Positions 8,001 through 16,755 of a stretch of 36,184 nucleotides of DNA are shown here, piece by piece. The translations under genes and the position numbers were made by a program. Each line of letters opens with the position of its first letter. Position 1 is the stretch's first letter. Below the pieces are notes generated by a model. It was given only the letters and a program-made list of their open reading frames with translations. It made no database searches and was not told the origin of the DNA. Source of the stretch: JAJYLM01 sp964547905. Its GTDB lineage: Bacteria > JAMCPX01. The stretch is taken from positions 1 to 36,184 of the forward strand of contig CAZJPN010000060.1 in assembly GCA_964547905.1 (NCBI GenBank). Reading direction: 5' to 3'.

Positions 8001-9764
8001 TTATTCCTTTAGCAATCTATTTATTTCTGTCTCTATCTCATCGTGTGTTATGGGCCTTGTTGCAACTTTGTTGTATCTGTAGAATTTCTTCTGGAAGTGC
8101 ATTGAAAGCCAGTTTGCAAACTGTCCCTGATAGTTCAGCTCAGGCACCAGCACCTTTTCACAATCATCCAAAAATGCCTGCATTTCCTTTTCCCTGAGTG
8201 GATTCATCACTATGACCTTCAGCATTGCAACGCTTTTGCCATCTTTTAAAACACTCTCAAGCGCATCTGCAACTGCCCCTGCTGTTGAACCCCATGATAT
8301 GACACCAAGTTTCACCTTACCCTTTTGTCCAATTCTCTCAGGCGGTGGAACATCGTTGTCGAGGGCTGTTTTTATTTTTCTGAACCTTTTTTCCGTCATC
8401 ACAGTATGCGAATGCTCATCATAAACAGGCGTTCCGTACTCATTCTGCTCAAGACCCGAAACGACCTGATATCCGTTTTCTTGTCCGGGGATAGCCCTTG
8501 GGGACACACCATCATCCGTTATCTTTTGACGAAGATAAAACTTCATATCCTCCTGAGACGGTAATTTGTTGCTGCCCTTTTTGTAATCCGGCAGCGGGTC
8601 GAGTTGAACATTTCTGACAGATAAAGATAAAAACAGGTCTATCAGGATTATAACAGGCATCTGGTATTTTTCCGCCAGATAAAATGCCTCTGCTGTCCAT
8701 TGATAACATTCTTTTACGCTTGTTGGTGCTATTACTATCCTCGGCGTATCACCGTTGCCCCCGAACAACGCATGATGAAGGTCCGATTGCTCTGTTTTTG
8801 TCGGCAGACCCGTCGCAGGACCGCCCCTCTGGCTGTCAACAATGACAACCGGATTTTCCGACGTAACATTGTATCCGATAAACTCGGTCATAAGGCAGAA
8901 GCCCGGCCCCGAGGTTGCTGTCATTGCCCGCACACCTGCAAATCCGGCACCGGTTACATGTCCTATTGCAGAGATCTCATCCTCAGTCTGCACTACAACA
9001 CCGCCGTGCTTCGGCAGTTCTGCAAATAGTATCTCCATGATCTTCGTTGCAGGCGTAATGGGATACCCTGCATACAGTTTGCATCCCGCATCAATCGCAC
9101 CCTGTGCAACTGCCTTGTTGCCATCCATCAACTTATAGCCTTTCCTGTCAACAGACAACCGTTCAAAACTGTAAGGATCAAGTTTGACGACATTCTCGGC
9201 CACATACCTGTACCCTTCTTCAAATGCATTAACAATGGAGTCCACGCTCTTGTCTTTTTTCCCAAGCTTTACGGTAAGATTATTTATAAACTCATTTTTC
9301 GGTATGTTAAATAACGCGGCAATAGAACCCAGGACAACGATGTTTCTTGAGCGAGACTCATTCGTCGTTTTCTGGCTCAACTGGTAAAGAGGTACGCCAT
9401 AGAGATACATACCAGGACCAAGGTGACCTGCAATACATTCGTTCTCCTCAACCGTCTCCATGTATCTGTTATCGAATATTACTACACCTTCGTCATTCAA
9501 ATTTTTAAGTTGTTCTATAGCATACTTATCGTTCATAGATACGAGTATGTCTACCTTGCTGCTCAGACTGAGCATGAATTCCTTGCCGGCCCTTATATGT
9601 GCTACGGTTTTTCCGAACCCCCGTATCTCAGCAGGATAAGCATCGAACGATATAACATGATACCCGATATCGGACAGGGTCTTTATAAGTATCTCACCTG
9701 CTGCAAGGGATCTATCCCCGGAGCTTCCGCATATTTCGATTGTCAAGCTTCTTTTATATGTCAA
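8001..9764 (-). CDS. korA: 2-oxoacid:ferredoxin oxidoreductase, fused gamma-alpha subunit
   Basis: A 587-aa protein with an N-terminal gamma domain (ICGSSGDRSLAAGEIL, then SFDAYPAEIRGFG) and an alpha domain from about residue 205 (YAGYPITPATKIME, TSGPGFCLMTEF, QRGGPATGLPTKTEQSDL). The gamma-alpha fusion is the common KorA architecture. I chose a TTG start at 9764 because AAGGA lies 7 nt upstream and the overlap with the preceding gene is then only 11 bp. A GTG at 9803 gives 13 more residues but has GAGG directly abutting the codon and overlaps by 50 bp. Works with KorB; probably the oxoglutarate enzyme of a (reductive or oxidative) TCA cycle. Confidence 0.93.
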   Translation of the reverse strand: MTYKRSLTIEICGSSGDRSLAAGEILIKTLSDIGYHVISFDAYPAEIRGFGKTVAHIRAGKEFMLSLSSKVDILVSMNDKYAIEQLKNLNDEGVVIFDNRYMETVEENECIAGHLGPGMYLYGVPLYQLSQKTTNESRSRNIVVLGSIAALFNIPKNEFINNLTVKLGKKDKSVDSIVNAFEEGYRYVAENVVKLDPYSFERLSVDRKGYKLMDGNKAVAQGAIDAGCKLYAGYPITPATKIMEILFAELPKHGGVVVQTEDEISAIGHVTGAGFAGVRAMTATSGPGFCLMTEFIGYNVTSENPVVIVDSQRGGPATGLPTKTEQSDLHHALFGGNGDTPRIVIAPTSVKECYQWTAEAFYLAEKYQMPVIILIDLFLSLSVRNVQLDPLPDYKKGSNKLPSQEDMKFYLRQKITDDGVSPRAIPGQENGYQVVSGLEQNEYGTPVYDEHSHTVMTEKRFRKIKTALDNDVPPPERIGQKGKVKLGVISWGSTAGAVADALESVLKDGKSVAMLKVIVMNPLREKEMQAFLDDCEKVLVPELNYQGQFANWLSMHFQKKFYRYNKVATRPITHDEIETEINRLLKE

Positions 9765-10788
9765 TTGAGAATCCTTTCCAACCGTAGGTAATAAAATCCT
9801 CACCCTCGATTGTTATCTTTCCGGGTTCAGCAAGACTTACAACCTTTTTTTCATCAAGCATATTTCTCGCGGATATGTTCCCAAGCATCTTTGCGTTGAT
9901 CTCACCGGTTGTCTGGCGGTAGTCCTTCAGTTCGGGATAATACACGGTGGCGCATTCACCTGCAGCCCATATATCCTGTGCGCTGGTATGCATGTACTCG
10001 TCAACAAGGATACCGGTCTGAACATCTATACCGCTGCCATCAAGGAAATCTATGTTCGGAACCATACCCGAGGTAAGAAATGCAAGGTCTGTTTTTACGA
10101 TTTTACCGTTTTTTGTCATAACATTAAGACCCGTGCCGTCTTTTACGATCTCTGTTGTCATGTCATCAACAATGACCTCGATATGCTTTTTTTTCAGGCA
10201 CCCTATGAGTTTGCCCTTTACTGTTTCATCAAACTCAAGAGGCCAGAAATTATATTCATTCAGTATGAATGTAATCGTTTTACCGAGCTTTAACATCGCT
10301 CCGGCAAGGTGCAGAGCTATGCAGTCCCCCCCAACCATTGTTACATGCCTCAAGGTTCCAAGCCTTTCCCTGAGCTTCAATGCGTCAACAGCATCAGTAA
10401 AAACCGTAAGCAGGCTTTTGTACCTTGAAAGTGATTCAGGCAATTTTGGCTTTGCTCCGGATGCTACAAGCAATCTATCGTAATGTATACGTTCGTTATG
10501 TGCAAGAATAAGCTGATGCTTATCAGGAATAACCTTTGTGACGGTTTGATTGAGCCTCAATCCGATATTGTTTTCCTTGTACCATGTATACGGATATACA
10601 TAGAGTGAAGTTATATCTTTTTTATCAAGCAGGAAAGCGGCAAGAAGACTGTGGTCGAAATAATGTGTTGGTTTGGACGATATAATGATTATCTCGGTAT
10701 CGTGATTGCCTTTTCTGAGTGTCTCTGCAGCGCTGTTGCCAGCATGCCCATCGCCTATTATAACATATTTTAAAGATCTTTTCGGCAT
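9754..10788 (-). CDS. FAD/NAD(P)-dependent pyridine nucleotide-disulfide oxidoreductase
   Basis: A 344-aa flavoprotein of the rubredoxin/nitrite-reductase-like reductase group. It has an N-terminal FAD Rossmann motif (YVIIGDGHAGNSAAETL; the third Gly of GxGxxG is kept as HAGNS), an NAD-binding segment near residue 150 (HVTMVGGDCIALHLAGAML), and a C-terminal FAD motif (DIWAAGECA). No redox-active CxxxxC is present, so it is not a disulfide reductase in the strict sense. It starts 3 bp after the GltD-like gene and runs into korA, so an electron-transfer role for the oxoacid oxidoreductase is inferred. The partner (ferredoxin, NADH or NADPH) cannot be read from sequence. Confidence 0.88.
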   Translation of the reverse strand: MPKRSLKYVIIGDGHAGNSAAETLRKGNHDTEIIIISSKPTHYFDHSLLAAFLLDKKDITSLYVYPYTWYKENNIGLRLNQTVTKVIPDKHQLILAHNERIHYDRLLVASGAKPKLPESLSRYKSLLTVFTDAVDALKLRERLGTLRHVTMVGGDCIALHLAGAMLKLGKTITFILNEYNFWPLEFDETVKGKLIGCLKKKHIEVIVDDMTTEIVKDGTGLNVMTKNGKIVKTDLAFLTSGMVPNIDFLDGSGIDVQTGILVDEYMHTSAQDIWAAGECATVYYPELKDYRQTTGEINAKMLGNISARNMLDEKKVVSLAEPGKITIEGEDFITYGWKGFSIDI

Positions 10789-10790
10789 GT

Positions 10791-12584
10791 CTACGCCTCT
10801 ACGTCCTGCTCTATAAGTTCAGCCTTGACAACATCAATGCACTCCACGGGACATACCTTTTTGCAATTACCGCACCGTATGCAGTTGTTGTTGTCAATAA
10901 CAATGGCACTTACCTCATTCCATTTATCCGTAATGGCAAGCCTTTGCTTCCCATCCGCCTCGGTTATAACATCCTTCGCTGTATGTATGCAGTTTGTAGG
11001 ACATACATCCATGCAGTACCGACAGTATATGCACCTTGTTACATCTATCTCGAACTTCAGGTAGCATAGGTAACATCTTTTTGCCTCTTCTTTTCCGAGA
11101 GTCCTGTTCAACCCAAGTTCAACCTCTACCTGATCAACACGTTCTTTTACAGGGAGCGTAGGCATTGCCTGCCTCGGTATAAAATCCCATGCACGCTCTC
11201 GCTGTTTTTCCGCATATTTTTCGAACCTTACGACCTTTTTCCTCCGTGTTCCGTCCACAAGGTATCTATCTATGGTCCATGCAGCATTGCGTCCTGATGC
11301 TATTGATTCTATGACAGTTGATGCACCGGTTCCAAAATCACCTGCAACAAAAAGGCCTTTTACGTCTGTTGCGGAGCTTGACCTGTCAAATACTACCATG
11401 CTGTTTTTTCCAAGTTTTAATACACCCTTTACAAAACCCGTTTCCGGCCTCTGACCTATGGCATAGATTACACTGTCTGCTTCATCCGTAAAATCAGAAT
11501 CTTTTATAGCTACCGCAAGCCTTTCACCTTTTTCGCTGTACCCGCCGAGTCTGTTTCTCCTGAACTTAACATTGAGGTTATTACCTGAACGTTCGACCTG
11601 CTCAAGGGAAACAAGCCCCCGTATCTCTACATTTTCTGTTTTTACTTCGTTGAGTTCATCCCTGTTCACAGTTATGTAATCCTCTGTTGTCAGTACGTTT
11701 ATGATCACCCTCTTTGCACCAAGCCTGAGCGATGTCCTGGCGCAGTCCATAGCAGTATATCCGCCACCGACAACAAGGACTTTACTGCCCACGAAGATAT
11801 CCTTTGCAGAATTTGCATCCATCATAAAATCAAGACCTGAATAAACATGATCAAGAGTCTCACCCTTTATACCGAGCTTGTTTGGGCTGTAGGTACCTGC
11901 CGTAAGAAGTACTGCGTCATAGCCTTTCATAAGCTCTTCAAGCTTTATATCCTTGCCCACGCGCACCCCTGCATGCAGATCAACACCAAGCCTGAGGATG
12001 TTTGAAATCTCGACATCCAAAACATTCCTTGGAAGTCTGAATTCCGGTATGCCGTATCTGAGCATGCCGCCCGGATGCTCGAGAGCCTCATATATTGTTA
12101 CCTTATGACCGAATATGGCAAGGTCGTGTGCCGCACCGAGGCCGGCGGGTCCCGATCCCACGACAGCAATCTTTTTGCCGGAAGGCCCGAACATGAATTC
12201 TTCTATACGATGCCCCTCTGGTTTAAAATCGCTTGCAACCCTTTTCAAATGACATATTGCAACAGATTCGCCAAACCCAGGCCAGCCGTGCCTGCATGCG
12301 AGTTCGCACGGCCTTGAGCAGATTCTGCCGAGCACACCCGGCAGTATATTCACATAGCGGTTGATCTCATAAGACCTGCCGTACCTTTCCTGGTAATCGG
12401 TATATATGTAACCTGGAATGTTTGTCGATGCAGGGCATGCTGTCTGACACGGAACATTTTCTCTCATCCATGCAAAATCCTTTTTATTTGTTGAGAAAAA
12501 TACCGTCCTTTCTACGCGGCGCGCTGCGGTAAGATGATCGAATGATTCCTTCTCAGAAGAAAGATACGTTTTCTCCTCTTTCAT
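10791..12584 (-). CDS. GltD/NfnB-like NAD(P)H oxidoreductase with C-terminal 2[4Fe-4S] ferredoxin
   Basis: A 597-aa iron-sulfur flavoprotein. Residues about 45-115 carry the N-terminal Cys set of the glutamate-synthase beta-subunit family (CQTAC and CSRPCELAC). FAD Rossmann motif VVGSGPAGLGAAHDL lies near 140, NAD(P)-binding VVGGGYTAMDCART near 270, and the C-terminal FAD motif GLFVAGDFGTGAS near 410. The C-terminal ~80 residues hold two classic [4Fe-4S] motifs, CIYCRYCMDVCP and CIRCGNCKKVCP. No glutamate synthase large subunit is nearby. Its operon with korAB suggests it shuttles electrons between ferredoxin and NAD(P)H. That role is inference; the domain reading is direct. Confidence 0.92.
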   Translation of the reverse strand: MKEEKTYLSSEKESFDHLTAARRVERTVFFSTNKKDFAWMRENVPCQTACPASTNIPGYIYTDYQERYGRSYEINRYVNILPGVLGRICSRPCELACRHGWPGFGESVAICHLKRVASDFKPEGHRIEEFMFGPSGKKIAVVGSGPAGLGAAHDLAIFGHKVTIYEALEHPGGMLRYGIPEFRLPRNVLDVEISNILRLGVDLHAGVRVGKDIKLEELMKGYDAVLLTAGTYSPNKLGIKGETLDHVYSGLDFMMDANSAKDIFVGSKVLVVGGGYTAMDCARTSLRLGAKRVIINVLTTEDYITVNRDELNEVKTENVEIRGLVSLEQVERSGNNLNVKFRRNRLGGYSEKGERLAVAIKDSDFTDEADSVIYAIGQRPETGFVKGVLKLGKNSMVVFDRSSSATDVKGLFVAGDFGTGASTVIESIASGRNAAWTIDRYLVDGTRRKKVVRFEKYAEKQRERAWDFIPRQAMPTLPVKERVDQVEVELGLNRTLGKEEAKRCYLCYLKFEIDVTRCIYCRYCMDVCPTNCIHTAKDVITEADGKQRLAITDKWNEVSAIVIDNNNCIRCGNCKKVCPVECIDVVKAELIEQDVEA

Positions 12585-12605
12585 AATCCTTGTCCCCTTT
12601 TCTTT

Positions 12606-12914
12606 CTATATATGTACTAAAGGTTCTATATCGAGTGTTTTATTTCCGCATTTTGGACACGTATGTTTATCAATATCTCCTATGTCTATCTCCGTTACGA
12701 CAGCACCGCATACAGGACATTTGTTGTTGAAATCGCTGCTGTGCACATCTATTGTAAACAGTTCATGGTCGTTTTTGCACTCAAAGATCTTGAAGTCCGC
12801 CGAATCCTCGTTTAAATCTTTCAGGCTATCCGTTGTTACCGATGAGCCTAAAATCAGTTCATTTGTATAACCGCAGTTTTTACAGGATATCTTATACCAT
12901 TGCGCCATATTCAT
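12606..12914 (-). CDS. Zinc-ribbon protein of the aconitase-Kor operon
   Basis: A ~100-aa protein with three Cys pairs (CKNC 11-14, CPVC 66-69, CPKC 86-89) plus Cys 46, suggesting two zinc ribbons. No membrane segment and no named family that I recognise. Its ATG at 12914 overlaps the aconitase stop by 4 bp. A second ATG at 12908 has better spacing (7 nt) from the GGGGG Shine-Dalgarno and may be the real start. Conservation inside a metabolic operon hints at a role in cluster delivery, redox or assembly of the oxidoreductase, but the sequence does not show it. Confidence 0.8.
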   Translation of the reverse strand: MNMAQWYKISCKNCGYTNELILGSSVTTDSLKDLNEDSADFKIFECKNDHELFTIDVHSSDFNNKCPVCGAVVTEIDIGDIDKHTCPKCGNKTLDIEPLVHI

Positions 12915-14839
12915 ACCCCCTGTTTTATCATGTTTAAAAGGCCGCCCGAAAGAAGTATCTTCCTCTCTCGCGCGTTCGTATCAAGATAAACTTCTATTGT
13001 TTTGTCTTTGTTTTTAATAGAAACAGTCATACGATCGTCATTTTTGACATGCTCTCTGATATTTTCTATGACAATCGTATCCCCCTGTTCGATTGAAGTA
13101 AAAGCATCCTGTTCTTTTATGATCAAGGGCAGTATACCGAAGTTTATAAGGTTTGAGCGATGTATACGTGCATAGGATTTTGCCATTACAGCCTTTACAC
13201 CGAGGAACATTGGAGCAAGGGCCGCATGTTCTCTGCTTGAACCCTGGCCATAATTACTGCCTCCGACAATGATGCCTCCGCCCGATTGTTTTGCCCGTTT
13301 AGGAAATTCCGGATCTATGTTGTAAAAAACAAAATCTGATATTGCAGGTATATTTGATCTGAAAGGAAGCACCCGTGCGCCTGCAGGCATGATGTGATCT
13401 GTGGTTATGTTATCACCAACCTTTATGAGAACAACGGATGTTATTGTATCTTCGAGTTCACCTCGCAACGGCAGTGGTTTTATATTCGGTCCTTTTTCCA
13501 CGACAACCTTATCGGGTTTTGCAGACGGCTTGATGATGTTGCTGTCATCTATTATAAAGCTTTTGGCTTTCTGTATTATAGGCGGCTTTGAACCAAGCCT
13601 CCTTGGATCATATATTTTTCCTTTTAACGCACACGCTGCTGCAACATAAGGGCTTGCAAGATAGACCTTGTCGTCCGGTGTTCCGCTTCTGCCAAGGAAG
13701 TTGCGGTTCATGGTTCTTATTGATACCGAATCCGATGGAGGCGCCTGTCCCATACCGATACAGGGTCCGCATGCGGCTTCGAGTATCCTTGCACCTGCAC
13801 TGATCATGTACTTCAAAGCGGGTGAAGCGGCAACCATTTCAAATACCTGTTTCGAACCGGGCGTAATTGTAAGACTTACATCCGGGTGTACCTTTTTGCC
13901 CTTTAACATCGCACCGACAAGCATAAGGTCATCGTAAGACGAGTTGTTGCAGCTTCCTATGCATACCTGCCTTACATCCTTGCCTTCTTCCTCTGTCACT
14001 GAAACTACTTTGTCCGGCATCGATGGCCTTGCAACCATAGGCGTAAGCTTATCGAGTGCTATTTCTATCACCTCGTCGTACACAGCGTCCTGATCCGCTG
14101 TTAATGGTTTGAAATCCTTTTCTCTTTTCTGTAGTTTAAAATATTCGAGTACCCTTGGATCGGCTGGGAATACGGATGTTGTCGCACCAAGCTCTGCACC
14201 AAGGTTCGCTATGGTTGCACGCTCTGGAACAGATAGGGTTTTGACTCCGTCTCCTCCGAATTCGAAGATCTTTCCAACGCCGCCTTTGACCGTAAGCCTG
14301 CGTAAAAGCTCAAACATAATATCTTTCGACGCTACCCATGGCTTAAGCCTGCCTGTGAGCTTTACATGCACAACGCCGGGCATCTTGGTGTAGTAAGGCA
14401 TACCAGCCATAGCAACTGCAACATCAAGTCCGCCTGCACCTATCGCTATCATGCCCGTAGCACCTGCATTCGGTGTGTGGCTGTCAGCGCCAAGCAGCAT
14501 GAGACCGGGCTTTGAAAACCTCTCAAGATATACCTGATGACATATACCGTTGCCAGGCTTTGAAAAATACAGACCATACTTGTTTGAAAATGTTTGGAGA
14601 AACCTGTGATCGTCTGCGTTCTGAAAACCTGTCTGAAGCATGTTGTGATCTACGAATGCGAAAGCCCTTTTTACTTTTACTTTTGGTATGCCCATTGCCT
14701 CGAACTGAAGTGCAGCCATGGTGCCGGTAGCATCCTGAAGCAGGGTCTCATCCACCCTTAATCCTATGTCTTCGCCCTGTTTCAATATCCCCTCAACAAG
14801 GTGTGATTTGAAAATTTTCATTACGAGATTTTCTTTCAT
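12911..14839 (-). CDS. acn: Aconitate hydratase
   Basis: Isomerises citrate and isocitrate through cis-aconitate with a [4Fe-4S] cluster. Cluster ligands are visible in CIGSCNNSSYDD near residue 295 and ACGPCIGMGQ near 365. The swivel domain occupies the last ~160 residues (DNITTDHIMPAG, then GGSNYGQGSSREHAALAP). At 642 aa it is the shorter, mitochondrial-like bacterial form rather than the ~890-aa AcnA. I start it at ATG 14839, which has AGGAAAGGA about 10 nt upstream; an upstream in-frame ATG at 14875 lacks one. First gene of the operon leading to korAB; a sigma-70 promoter lies at 14926-14954. Confidence 0.95.
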   Translation of the reverse strand: MKENLVMKIFKSHLVEGILKQGEDIGLRVDETLLQDATGTMAALQFEAMGIPKVKVKRAFAFVDHNMLQTGFQNADDHRFLQTFSNKYGLYFSKPGNGICHQVYLERFSKPGLMLLGADSHTPNAGATGMIAIGAGGLDVAVAMAGMPYYTKMPGVVHVKLTGRLKPWVASKDIMFELLRRLTVKGGVGKIFEFGGDGVKTLSVPERATIANLGAELGATTSVFPADPRVLEYFKLQKREKDFKPLTADQDAVYDEVIEIALDKLTPMVARPSMPDKVVSVTEEEGKDVRQVCIGSCNNSSYDDLMLVGAMLKGKKVHPDVSLTITPGSKQVFEMVAASPALKYMISAGARILEAACGPCIGMGQAPPSDSVSIRTMNRNFLGRSGTPDDKVYLASPYVAAACALKGKIYDPRRLGSKPPIIQKAKSFIIDDSNIIKPSAKPDKVVVEKGPNIKPLPLRGELEDTITSVVLIKVGDNITTDHIMPAGARVLPFRSNIPAISDFVFYNIDPEFPKRAKQSGGGIIVGGSNYGQGSSREHAALAPMFLGVKAVMAKSYARIHRSNLINFGILPLIIKEQDAFTSIEQGDTIVIENIREHVKNDDRMTVSIKNKDKTIEVYLDTNARERKILLSGGLLNMIKQGV

Positions 14840-14925
14840 ATTTGAAAATCCTTTCCTAAAAATTTTTCTAAACAAAATCTTTTAAATTAAGAAAATTTTA
14901 TGAACCCACTACTTGCCATACACTC

Positions 14926-14954
14926 TATATAAAACATAATGAAAATTATTTCAA
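14926..14954 (-). promoter_or_regulatory. Sigma-70 promoter of the aconitase-korAB operon
   Basis: On the minus strand TTGAAA (14954-14949) and TATATA (14931-14926) are separated by exactly 17 nt. It lies about 87 bp upstream of the aconitase start and downstream of the ABC transporter stop at 14985, separating the two operons. Confidence 0.6.
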
Positions 14955-14984
14955 TCTTTTTTATTTAACCCGGAACACATCCGA

Positions 14985-16754
14985 TTACTTACCGAATTGC
15001 AGTTGATACAGATTGTAATATACGCCTTTTTTTGCCAATAGATCTTCGTGATTACCCATCTCCGTAATCTCTCCGTTATTAATTACGATTATCTTATCTG
15101 TATATCTTATTGTTGATAGTCTGTGGGCAATAATAATCGAGGTACGATCCTTTATGATCCTACGCATGGCATCCCTTATAAGCATTTCTGTTTCTGTATC
15201 CAGACTTGAGGTAGCCTCATCGAGGATTAATATCTTTGGATTGAATGCCAACGCTCTGGCAAAAGAAATAAGTTGTTTCTGGCCGTAAGACAGCATGTTA
15301 CCCCTCTCAAGCACATCTTCTTTGTATCCATTATGCAATTTCTCAACAAAGGTATGGACATTTACATATTTTGCCGCCTCATAAACATTTTTCAAAGGTA
15401 TAGTCTCGTCTCCAAGCCTTATATTGTTTTCGATATTGTCTGCGAATAGAAAGACATCCTGCGGTACTATCCCGATATGTCTCCTTAAGAAAACCCTGTC
15501 AATCTCCCGTATATCGATACCATCTATTAATATTGCGCCCTTTTGAACATTATAAAATCTTTCAATTAAATTAATTATGGATGTCTTGCCTGCACCGGTG
15601 GCACCGACAATGGCTACACTCTCGCCTGGTTTTAAAACAAAGTTTATATTTTTTAGCACGTAGTCTCCGGAACTATATGAGAACCAGACATTCTTGAATT
15701 CGATTTGCCCTCTTATCTCTTTCAACTTAATGTACGCTTGCGGATTTGTAATATCCTCCGGCGTATCCAGCAAACCGAATATTCTTTCCGAAGCGGCCAT
15801 TGCGGACTGCAGTATATTATATTTGTCTGCAACATCCTTTATTGTCTGAAAAAATCTTTGGATATACATGATAAAGGCTATAAGCAGACCAAGTTGTATC
15901 ATATTCTGTATTGCTTTACATCCACCGTACCATATAATAAGCCCGATAGTCACAGCAGAAAACATATCTATGAGCGGAAAATAAATCGCATAGTATTTTA
16001 TAGATTTTATCTGTTCATCCATGTTATTCTTGTTTATGCTGTCGAACCTTGTAAAATTTTCACCTTCCCTGTTAAAAAGCTGTACCGTACCCATGCCGGC
16101 TATATTTTCCTGAATATAAGAATTAAGGTTGGCTACATTGCTTCTGATATTCCTGTATGCCTCTCTTGCTTTGCTTCTATATATTTTCGTTATATAAACG
16201 AGAGGAGCAATAACAATAAACGTCATCAATGCCAGTTTCGGGTCCAAGAACAAAAGTGCTATGGCTATACTGACAAGCGTAAAGAATGCACCAACTGCTG
16301 CAACAGTTCCGGTGGTAAATATCTCGTTGAGGGACTCCACATCGTTTACGACCCTTGTTACAAGCCTTCCTACCGGATTGTCGTTAAAAAATGAAAGCGA
16401 CATTTTCTCGAGGTGGGAAAACAATTTTATCCTTATATCATACAGTACATTCTGACCGGTTAGATTCATCAAATAAACATTGATATACTGCAATACAAAG
16501 ATCAAAAGTAAAACAACAAGATAGACACCTATCATAAGACTCAGTCCCTTCACGTGATCTTTGAGTATGTAGCGGTCTATGATAATCTTTACAAGATAAG
16601 GGCCTGCAAGTTGGAGTATAGAAATGATCATCAATATAAGTATAGACAACGCAAGTTGTTTTTTATAAGGGGCAAAAAATTTTAAAAGTCTTTTGACTAA
16701 TTTAGTATCATATATCTTGCCGTAAGTTTTTACGTCCATGGGATCTGCCTGCAT
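14985..16754 (-). CDS. ABC exporter half-transporter with non-canonical signature LSYGQ
   Basis: A 589-aa half-transporter: six membrane helices in residues ~30-325, then an ATPase domain. Walker A GATGAGKTS, Walker B ILILDEATSSLD with the catalytic Glu, and H-loop IIAHRLST are canonical, but the signature is LSYGQ instead of LSGGQ. The gene begins directly after the stop of the partner half-transporter (1-bp gap). The partner's defects lie in Walker B and the H-loop, so the two complement each other as expected for a heterodimer with one consensus and one degenerate ATP site (as in TM287/288 or BmrCD). There is no N-terminal C39 peptidase domain. Its place in the graspetide operon makes it a candidate peptide exporter; lipid or drug export is the alternative. 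Confidence 0.93.
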   Translation of the reverse strand: MQADPMDVKTYGKIYDTKLVKRLLKFFAPYKKQLALSILILMIISILQLAGPYLVKIIIDRYILKDHVKGLSLMIGVYLVVLLLIFVLQYINVYLMNLTGQNVLYDIRIKLFSHLEKMSLSFFNDNPVGRLVTRVVNDVESLNEIFTTGTVAAVGAFFTLVSIAIALLFLDPKLALMTFIVIAPLVYITKIYRSKAREAYRNIRSNVANLNSYIQENIAGMGTVQLFNREGENFTRFDSINKNNMDEQIKSIKYYAIYFPLIDMFSAVTIGLIIWYGGCKAIQNMIQLGLLIAFIMYIQRFFQTIKDVADKYNILQSAMAASERIFGLLDTPEDITNPQAYIKLKEIRGQIEFKNVWFSYSSGDYVLKNINFVLKPGESVAIVGATGAGKTSIINLIERFYNVQKGAILIDGIDIREIDRVFLRRHIGIVPQDVFLFADNIENNIRLGDETIPLKNVYEAAKYVNVHTFVEKLHNGYKEDVLERGNMLSYGQKQLISFARALAFNPKILILDEATSSLDTETEMLIRDAMRRIIKDRTSIIIAHRLSTIRYTDKIIVINNGEITEMGNHEDLLAKKGVYYNLYQLQFGK

Positions 16755-16755
16755 A

